64,000 nucleotides of DNA from Membranipora membranacea (taxonomy: Eukaryota > Bryozoa > Gymnolaemata > Cheilostomatida > Membraniporidae): NCBI GenBank assembly GCA_914767715.1, contig OU612066.1, forward strand, positions 31,904,283 through 31,968,282. Reading direction: 5' to 3'. The position numbers and the translations under genes are program-made. Shown here in pieces: positions 57,417 through 64,000 of the stretch. The notes beneath the pieces are model-generated. The model had not been told where the DNA came from. It did not search any database and saw only the letters and a program-made list of their open reading frames with translations. Every line of letters begins with the position of its first letter. Positions within the stretch are counted from its first letter, which is position 1.

Positions 57417-59982
57417 TTACTCATCGTCGGATGCAGTTTCCACCCAAGACTTGACAATGGGTCCTTGGAGGTTTACAATAGCAGAGCATATTATGAGGAT
57501 GTTATCAAGATGTGGCAGATTACTGATACAAACACTTCATGATAGAAAGCGAAAACATTTTAGCCGTCGAATCACTCTCTCTACATGTATGCGACTATTT
57601 GCAACTTTCTTAGTTCTCAATACTTTGTCTCTTGTCATCTGGTTACTCCCGCGTTTTCCTGGTGGTACTATCAATGAGGCCTCCCTCATTAAAAACTCCT
57701 CATGTAGCTGAAAACCCCTATCAGCCATAATGACATCCCCTTTGTCTATATAGTCCAAAAACCCACTTTTTACAACTAGGCACCTGTCTGTTGCTCGACC
57801 CCCCCACAGCTTAGATAGGAAGCAGATGCTGCCTTGAGGTGTTATCCCTATCAATAATTTGACTGTATTGTGATGCTTATAATCGCTCCAAGTGGCCGAT
57901 TGAAACTGAAGGACATTTGGCCTTTGAATGAATATTTCGGAGCAATCAATGATACATCTAATACCAGGCATACTCTGATAAATCTTTGGCAGAGTTTCAG
58001 CTACTTTTTCTTTGGAGTAAAAGACAATAAGTTTATGGAGAGCATGGGCCATCTGTTTCACTGTCAGAGAAAATATCTCAGAAACTTTCTTCACAGTTAT
58101 GCCAAATCTACAAAATCAGAGAGCAAATTCAATGCTTATTAATGTTATTTACAAGGAAATGATAGGCGATGTTTGTTTTATCTGCTGCGGGGACAAAGTG
58201 ACAGGATTTCGATTGATTGTGTCAAATAGAAAATGATACAGATAACAGATGTAATGGTTGCATCTTTTGAGCTATTTTGCACTGAACTTATCGCTCATTT
58301 TGTTTGACATACTGATAGGGCTGTGGTTTGGGTCGGGAGAGTTGTAAAGGCTGTTTATTTAAGATGACAAATAGCAATAAATAATTCCGTTCAACGCTCA
58401 CTTCCTAAACCAGTCTAAAATTAGATATGAAAAAAAATGTCACAAAAACGTACACTAAACGATAATCACTTTAGGAACTTACCTATCGGCAAGGTCTTGG
58501 TGTAATAGATCTAATCTCAGTTTCATGAGAGTTAGGAGAATTTTATCTTCGGCACATAAAGTATGATTTGGAAGCTTAACTTGGTTGTGGAACCTCCGTA
58601 TTCCCCAATATTCCGTCAGGGTCTTCTGTTGATAATTGCGTGGCTCTTGGATGGTAGGTTTCTGTTGTTTAATGTATTTACAGAGCCAATCGAATGATGC
58701 AGTGTTGGGGAGTAAGGTGTAGAAATGTACAGATCTATCCGAGTCAAGAAGCTGCTTATGTTTTGGGTTAAGAAAGTGTTGGAGCTGTTTTATTTTGGCC
58801 TACAGCTGTAGATAATGATTGGTAGCTTTGTTGCCTTTTTTGTGCTTTTGCCTAATTTTATTAAGCACATTATGGTTTGGCATAGCGATCTCCTCTATTT
58901 CTATTTCATTGTCTGGCTGAATCTCCTGTTTAATTTCCACATGACTGTCTGATTTCGGCTTAGCTGTTCCTGCTGTGGTTTCAGGTGTTTTTTTTGCGAC
59001 TACAGCAGCCTCTGCTTTAGGCGCTATTATTTTAACCAGGCGATCACTAGGTATTTTACGATGTGCGAGTTTCTGCTTAGCAGGTTCATGACCCATAAGA
59101 AGTGATGGTTTCGGGTTCTCTTGAGTAGGCTGGCCATCAACAAAATGCGCAGAACATATCCTATCACTTTTAGCAGGAAACCAGAGCGTTCCATCTTTCC
59201 TCTTTCGATTGATGAGGACACACCATTCTCGTAGAGTTAGTTGATCCTTAGGGAACTGGATATGTGTGTACGGTGGAGGACATGGACAGTCGCCTAAAAC
59301 AAATGTTAGCAATTTCTCATTAAAACAGAGTTGTTTGTTTGTCTGCCTGCTTGCTATCTATCACTATCATCATTTTAATTAAACCATTGATCTGTATTTG
59401 ATAATTAGGCCATTTTATTGTTTCCTCATATTTATCTCCCAATAATTTAGGCTAAAATTCAACTCACATGGAAAATCCTAGAAGAGCCAAAATATAAGAG
59501 CTCTTTTAATATACTGCATAATTATTAAGGTTATGATACCAGCGTTGACTGTTTTACTTGCAATTAATGATATCATTCTATTCCTATCATCGCCACTAAG
59601 AAAATTTTGCTAGTTGTTTTGCAGAATATATTTTGAACAAGAGTTTGAGGGTAAACTATGTCAAGCGCCTGATCAAATGTGATGGATACCTCACAGATAA
59701 AACATGCAAGTAAATAGTGTATATTAAGCAGCTGTCAACAGTTAGACACAACAACGCCATGACGTCATGCTGAAACCAGTATTTTCAGAATCTGTGTTCG
59801 CGTAGCTTTCCAACAATATATAACATGTCCAAATCGGTCAGCGTTGGTATCCTAACCTTAATATCACAGTTCAACTTACTGAGGAAGATGGATTAAAAAC
59901 AATATATTAACTTACGTTTTATAGCATCATGTATGTGACATTTAGATTGTCTGACCTCTGTGAGATATTGCCCATTATTCAT
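57417..59982 (-). pseudogene. THAP - HTH - DDE transposase (PIF/Harbinger-ISL2EU type), two in-frame stops
   Basis: Three exons, 59982-59916, 59293-58483 and 58107-57417, join in perfect phase to 523 codons. The N-terminal THAP finger is split by intron 1: KCHIHDAIKR then DCPCPP, HIQFPKD, REWCVLI and ICSAHF. A Lys-rich linker follows, then an HTH (LCAEDKILLTLMKLRLDLL, HQDLADRFGITV) and a DDE_Tnp_4 catalytic core with Asp347 (IIDCSE), Asp422 (MADRGF) and Glu469 (NSRIHVERVIRRLK). A TAG at codon 187 (58800-58802) separates THAP from HTH. A TGA at codon 483 (57537-57539) removes the last 40 codons, which otherwise read on to a TAA. Otherwise the gene is intact. A DDE transposase cuts and joins element ends. 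Confidence 0.85.
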
Positions 59983-60378
59983 GCATCCGAATACCTTTTG
60001 TTTACAGTGTATTATAATTGACCAGCATAAGTTTAAACCTTATCATAGTACGGAAATACTAGGAGTAAGGACCAGTGTCCCCAGACCTGCCATATGTTCT
60101 ATCAGCTCAGTGGCAAGCTCTCAAAATAAAAATCGATATAAATCATACCTATGATCCCCAAAAATTTTTGCCAACCCGCTACCTACTAGTTTTCAAGGGT
60201 GCCGGTGCTGAATCAAAAGGAATTTTTTTCCTCTGATGAGCGGTTTTCGAGAGTTTTGTAAGCATTTTAAGCATTTTGCAAATTTTTGTAAGCATTTTGG
60301 AAAATTTAGGTTGGCAAGTCTGCAAGAAGACAACTCTACACACATATTACAATGCAGGCACCCAGTACAATGAACTTG

Positions 60379-60692
60379 AAGGGGTCCCAGCAATGGGCCA
60401 TGTAAGGCCAATAACCCTAACACGTACGCTGTGTTTCATAGGGTGGCAATGGTGGATTGGAATGTGCTGTGGGATGAGAGAACACAACTCCGAGTAGTGA
60501 ATAGCGGGCTATCTAATTAGCGCCATCGACCCATTCTTTTTTGGGGATGGTGAGATGGCGCAATCGGTTAGCGCGCTTGCTATTCACTGCCAGGCGATTA
60601 GTGCCGCAGGAGTTGTGGGTTCGAGTCCCACTGGGGGAGCTTTCATTGTTGATTGTTCCAGCCCCCAGCACCCTCGGGTGTATACCTCTCCT
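60379..60692 (+). mobile_element. tRNA-derived SINE, unit 1
   Basis: Contains a pol III A box (TGGCGCAATCGG, 60556-60567) and B box (GGTTCGAGTCC, 60618-60628) in tRNA-like spacing, ending GGGGGAGC as a tRNA acceptor arm would. A tail of TTTCATTGTTGATTG and CCTCGGGTGTATACC follows. Upstream sequence shared with unit 2 starts GGGGTCCCAGCAATGGGCC. Confidence 0.75.
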
Positions 60693-60782
60693 GTGTACTT
60701 GTCTACTGACTGACTCATGGAAAGACATGTGACAGCATGGAAAGACATGCTGACAAGCTGGAAAGACAGCTAAACCTACTAC

Positions 60783-61097
60783 AAGGGGTCCCAGCAATGG
60801 GCCATGTAAGGCCAATAACCCTAACACGTACGCTGTGTTTCATAGGGTGGCAATGGTGGATTGGAATGTGCTGTGGGATGAGAGAACACAACTCCGAGTA
60901 GTGAATAGCGGGCTATCTAATTAGCGCCATCGACCCATTCTTTTTTGGGGATGATGAGATGGCGCAATCGGTTAGCGCGCTTGCTATTCACTGCCAGGCG
61001 ATTAGTGCCGCAGGAGTTGTGGGTTCGAGTCCCACTGGGGGAGCTTTCATTGTTGATTGTTCCAGCCCCCAGCACCCTCGGGTGTATACCTCTCCTA
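60783..61097 (+). mobile_element. tRNA-derived SINE, unit 2
   Basis: Nearly identical to unit 1, 404 bases downstream in the same orientation. The two probably arose by tandem duplication, since the shared text begins well upstream of the tRNA-like part. Confidence 0.75.
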
Positions 61098-61129
61098 CAT
61101 ACATTTAATGTACATTGTACATGCTTGAA

Positions 61130-61250
61130 TTGAACGCATGAAATTCGCGCCAAAAAGCGCGTGAAATTTGCAAATATTAAAATGAGCCACCCAAAAAGCC
61201 AAAATGAGCCAAGGTGGCTCATGAGCCATAGGTTGGGCACCCCTGGCCTA
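61130..61250 (-). mobile_element. Terminus of a hAT-like element (fragment)
   Basis: On the plus strand it ends GGTTGGGCACCCCTG, with AATGAGCCAAGGTGGCTC and GGCTCATGAGCC just inside. The same end occurs at 5919. The partner terminus was not found, so the copy is truncated or its other end is diverged. Confidence 0.45.
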
Positions 61251-61542
61251 AATATTGTTTCTGGTAAAATACATATGGGTACAAATTTAAAACAGATATA
61301 TTATAATAATTATGATGTGAAACTGAAGAAAAGTAAACTCACAAGTAGCCTAAGTACACAACTTCCTACACTGGCTCATTGTGTGAGTTTGGTTTGTGAT
61401 CCAGAGACCACTTGCATTTTAATTGAAAATTGAGTCAAAAACTTATTTCAGAAATTCAATTCAGTGCTGACCACTAGACCTTTCTATAGTGATGTAACTA
61501 AAGTACATTAGTAAGGGACAGGTTTGGTTTGTAAGCACTCAC

Positions 61543-62232
61543 TTTTATCTTCCTTTTGGTTGACTTTGGAGCTGCTTGTATTTTGCTGTCACTAGCAAAT
61601 CTGAGCAGATATCCTGGATGATATATTGTGCTGTCAATATTTATGGTATCTCTTGATGATATGATGGCTTTTGCCACAGTTGCCTGTGGCTCCTTATCTA
61701 AGGCCAGGGGCGTATATTCTAAAAAATTTCACTCACTGACTTTTCAGAGATGAGCATAATAATCGGGCGCAGCCCAATCCACACGCCATAGGCGTGGCGG
61801 GGCGCTTAAGCGCCCTCCCACCACGGAAATTTTTGCATATCGGTAGCAAAATAGTGCAAGCAGAGAGGTATTTCAATAGCTCACTGAGCTGTTGGGTACT
61901 TTCAGAAAACAACTCAATAGCAGTAGAAGATTACGGTAAAAATGCTCCAGTTATAAAGCACCCATTTGAAAAAAAACTGACCTTGATGGGATTCGGAGGC
62001 GGACGCTCTACACACTGAGCTATTCAGCCACTCACGGAAATCCGCGGGCCGTGCTAATATACGCCACTGTCTAAGGCTGCCCATTTCTCAGCAGCACTGA
62101 TGACTTTCTTCAGCTTTTCTTCACTCCTCAGTGGTACTAGGGTGCCACTGAGCCTTGACGCTCTAAATGCCACACACACTCCATCCTACTTATGGACAAA
62201 ACCTGCTAGCATGATGCAGAAAGCAACATTTT
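61543..62232 (-). pseudogene. Exon split by a hAT MITE
   Basis: The minus-strand exon runs from an acceptor TTTATTAG (start 62232) to a GTGAGT donor (end 61543). Leaving out the MITE and one target-site copy gives 317 nt, that is two bases plus 105 codons in one frame, with a single TAG at 62186-62188. On one side the reading has VCVAFRASRLSGTLVPLRSE and ISAAEKWAAL. On the other it continues KEPQATVAKAIISSRDT, YHPGYLLRFASDSK and a basic end. I do not recognise the family. Exact frame continuity across the insertion is strong evidence that this was a real exon. Confidence 0.6.
61705..62069. mobile_element. hAT-type MITE, 365 bp, perfect 8-bp target duplication
   Basis: Begins CAGGGGCGTATATTC and ends CTAATATACGCCACTG, so the inverted termini share about 13 of 15 bases. 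It is flanked by TCTAAGGC on both sides (61697-61704, 62070-62077). Near 61990-62030 the minus strand reads TAGCTCAGTGTGTAGAGC, a tRNA D-arm-like A box, so a tRNA or SINE piece was captured inside. Confidence 0.88.
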
Positions 62233-62544
62233 CTAATAAAAACAAAATTCTCAAATCATCCAGCCTCATTCTGAGAAAAATAGGCTTAGATCTTACATCC
62301 AAAACGATTGTCCAATACAGTCACTCATACTGACTTTAGAAAAAATGGTTATTTTAGCTAAAATGAATTAAAAAAGGACAACTCCTTAAATTTAAGAGAA
62401 ATTTGAATTTTTAGTTTTAGTGACAGAATATTTATGGTACACCTATGCCATTAAAATCTCCATAATTTTTTACATAGGAATCAATCAAAACGAGATATAT
62501 ACTCATTTTTTCTGCAGACCTGAAAGATAATTGGCTTCGGGTCG

Positions 62545-62640
62545 TACGATACCCCCTACCCCTACCCTACCCTCGAAAACCCCTACACCTATCCTACGCA
62601 TCGAAACCCCCTACACTTACACCATGGAGGTGCAACTCCG
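62545..62640. repeat. CCCTAC-rich degenerate repeat
   Basis: Clustered CCCTAC, CCCCTAC and CGAAA-CCCC units. They resemble a C-rich telomere-like strand only loosely. Confidence 0.5.
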
Positions 62641-63377
62641 AACCAAAGAAATAAACTTATTCCTTTGCTTAGAGAGGAAGTACGGGTGACAACCATATTA
62701 GTCAAATTTGGCGCAAGCACTACGATACCAATAGAGTGTTGGACTGCCCCATAGACTTAATATACTACCTAGACAGGCCAATAGCATTCAATACTGTCCC
62801 ACTTAAATAGCACGACATGACGTAATTAGTTTGTGCTGTGAGCCACAGTTTACTATATATCCATCAATGTAATAATGTGTAAAATCAAGGGACGCTGGGC
62901 ATGATATCAGCCGCTGTCCAGCCCCTTATTATTCAAACACAAAGAAAGTTGGTGAGTGTATGCAAAAGACCTTTCCGCACGAGATGGTATTCATAATTTG
63001 TCTCCAGAGCCGGAACTTTTTATGATAAGAGACAATCATTAGCCAATAAACACAGACATTTACCCTCAGCACTTCCTTCACTACTATAAAAATGTAAAGA
63101 ACACCTGTAACACAAGATCACAAATATTTTGTTGGATGAGCCAGATCTAAGCTCCAGCAACACCACCATCATCATTTTTTTCCTTAAAACTATTCGTAGT
63201 TGTGACTGAACACAACCAGTGTGCTCAAATTGGATTGCTAATTTTATTGTCGCTTCACAAGGAAGAATAGATAGCTGTTGTTCCTGAGTATGTATGATGA
63301 ATCTAGAGTATGTGACAATAACTTAAAATTATTATACTTCAGTACTGTAGTCAAAATCTAATGGCCTTAACCCTGGC

Positions 63378-63872
63378 CAAACTTAATTTTGCCGATGCCG
63401 GTAAGGTTCTTTGAGTTTATAAATGTGATATCGGCGTCAACAGTGAATGTCTATTGCTTCCCCGACCTATACACAGAAACAGCAGCGTGAAAAAAAAAGT
63501 TATTACTGAGATGTCTAAAACTTTTTAAACATAATTGCGTCCGATGAAGACCATCCTCTTTTTAGTCGTGTTGTTTTCAACTGTGCAAAGGTATCCTCTC
63601 GCCTACAGACCATCTATTGCCCACCAAAGTGCAGGACAGGAAAGTTGATACAATGATTGTTATAATAAGCCAAACCAAACCAGAACAAGTCATCATCTGA
63701 GCAAATGGTACTATGAAACTACAGAGGAAAAAGGATGGAACCATGTGACTCTAATAATTTCCAAAACTGGAAAATGAAATATCGTGGCCAAACTTATTTT
63801 TGCCGATGCCGGTAAGGTTCTTGGAGTTTTTGAGTTTATCAATGTGATATGGGCGTCAACAGTGAATGTCAA
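63378..63872 (+). repeat. Pair of direct repeats about 410 bp apart
   Basis: GCCAAACTTA-TTTTGCCGATGCCGGTAAGGTTCTT, with AATGTGATAT-GGCGTCAACAGTGAATGTC, occurs at about 63376-63452 and again at about 63787-63871. The second copy has a small insertion. The role is unknown; they could be repeat-element ends. Confidence 0.75.
63544..63648 (+). CDS. Possible secreted short peptide or signal-peptide exon
   Basis: A 34-codon ORF starts MKTILFLVVLFSTVQRYPLA, a textbook signal peptide (Lys, hydrophobic core, polar end), and stops at TGA 63646-63648. A GTATCC donor after AAAG at 63590 would allow splicing just after the signal segment. It lies between the two direct repeats. Too short to be sure. Confidence 0.3.
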   Translation: MKTILFLVVLFSTVQRYPLAYRPSIAHQSAGQES

Positions 63873-64000
63873 TTAGAGTGATATTTGAAAAGTACAATTC
63901 CTGTAATGATCATTATTATTTTTCTTATCGTTACATTCACATTATTCTTATTCAATAGTTGATAATTCCCATAAAAACTATTTCAGCTTCGATCTAGGTG

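Noticed and set aside
62545-62640. Telomere-like CCCTAC cluster
   Set aside because: The units are irregular and interrupted, so an internal telomere tract is not supported.

Overview
The window is nuclear DNA from an invertebrate animal. It is AT-rich and gene-sparse. Its exons are short, in-phase and GT-AG bounded, and introns run from a few hundred bases to over 1 kb. It carries several animal transposon classes: a Copia LTR element, hAT-type MITEs, tRNA-derived SINEs and a THAP/DDE transposase. I cannot name the species. A sponge, cnidarian or other early-branching or lophotrochozoan animal fits, but this is inference.

Layout. 1-2.1 kb holds the 3' part of a plus-strand gene with a Pro/Ser/Thr-rich product. 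2.3-9.2 kb is mostly non-coding, with a TGATCC microsatellite and a hAT MITE (6573-6928). 9.2-10.0 kb is a 396-bp tandem duplication that copies a 61-nt exon-like segment. 10-26.3 kb contains many short minus-strand exons, among them two exons of a RecQ-type helicase relic (11.5-12.4 kb) and a diverged array of paralogous exons of an unrecognised family. Parts of that array are triplicated at about 16.6-17.2, 21.9-22.6 and 24.9-26.0 kb. 27291-31830 is a complete but inactivated Copia element on the minus strand with 214-bp LTRs and a 5-bp target duplication. 32-38 kb has a long palindrome, decayed minus-strand exons and three copies of a 141-bp tandem repeat.

The most interesting part is 38.7-60 kb, where DNA-replication and recombination genes cluster. 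On the minus strand are a PIF1-type helicase relic joined in frame to an endonuclease/exonuclease/phosphatase domain (38.7-39.8 kb) and two more PIF1 exons (48.5-49.3 kb). A RecQ motif V/VI exon lies at 40.3 kb (plus). A small TATA-driven gene lies at 43979-44293. Next come two adjacent co-oriented genes: a three-exon gene whose product resembles the RPA single-strand DNA-binding OB folds (50039-53045), and a four-exon gene for a 577-residue SAP, SWIM zinc finger and YqaJ/lambda-exonuclease protein (53213-56650). Converging on these is a three-exon THAP, HTH and DDE transposase gene (59982-57417, minus).

An exonuclease beside a single-strand DNA-binding protein recalls phage exonuclease/SSB recombination modules. 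The cluster may be the inside of a large DNA transposon, or several nested elements. I could not find its terminal repeats. Most of the element genes carry only one or two inactivating changes (single in-frame stops, one damaged splice donor, one short deletion), so the copy decayed fairly recently.

60.4-61.1 kb has two tandem tRNA-derived SINE units. At 61.5-62.2 kb a 317-nt exon has been split by a hAT MITE with a perfect 8-bp target duplication. The last kilobase has a direct repeat pair and a possible short secreted-peptide ORF.
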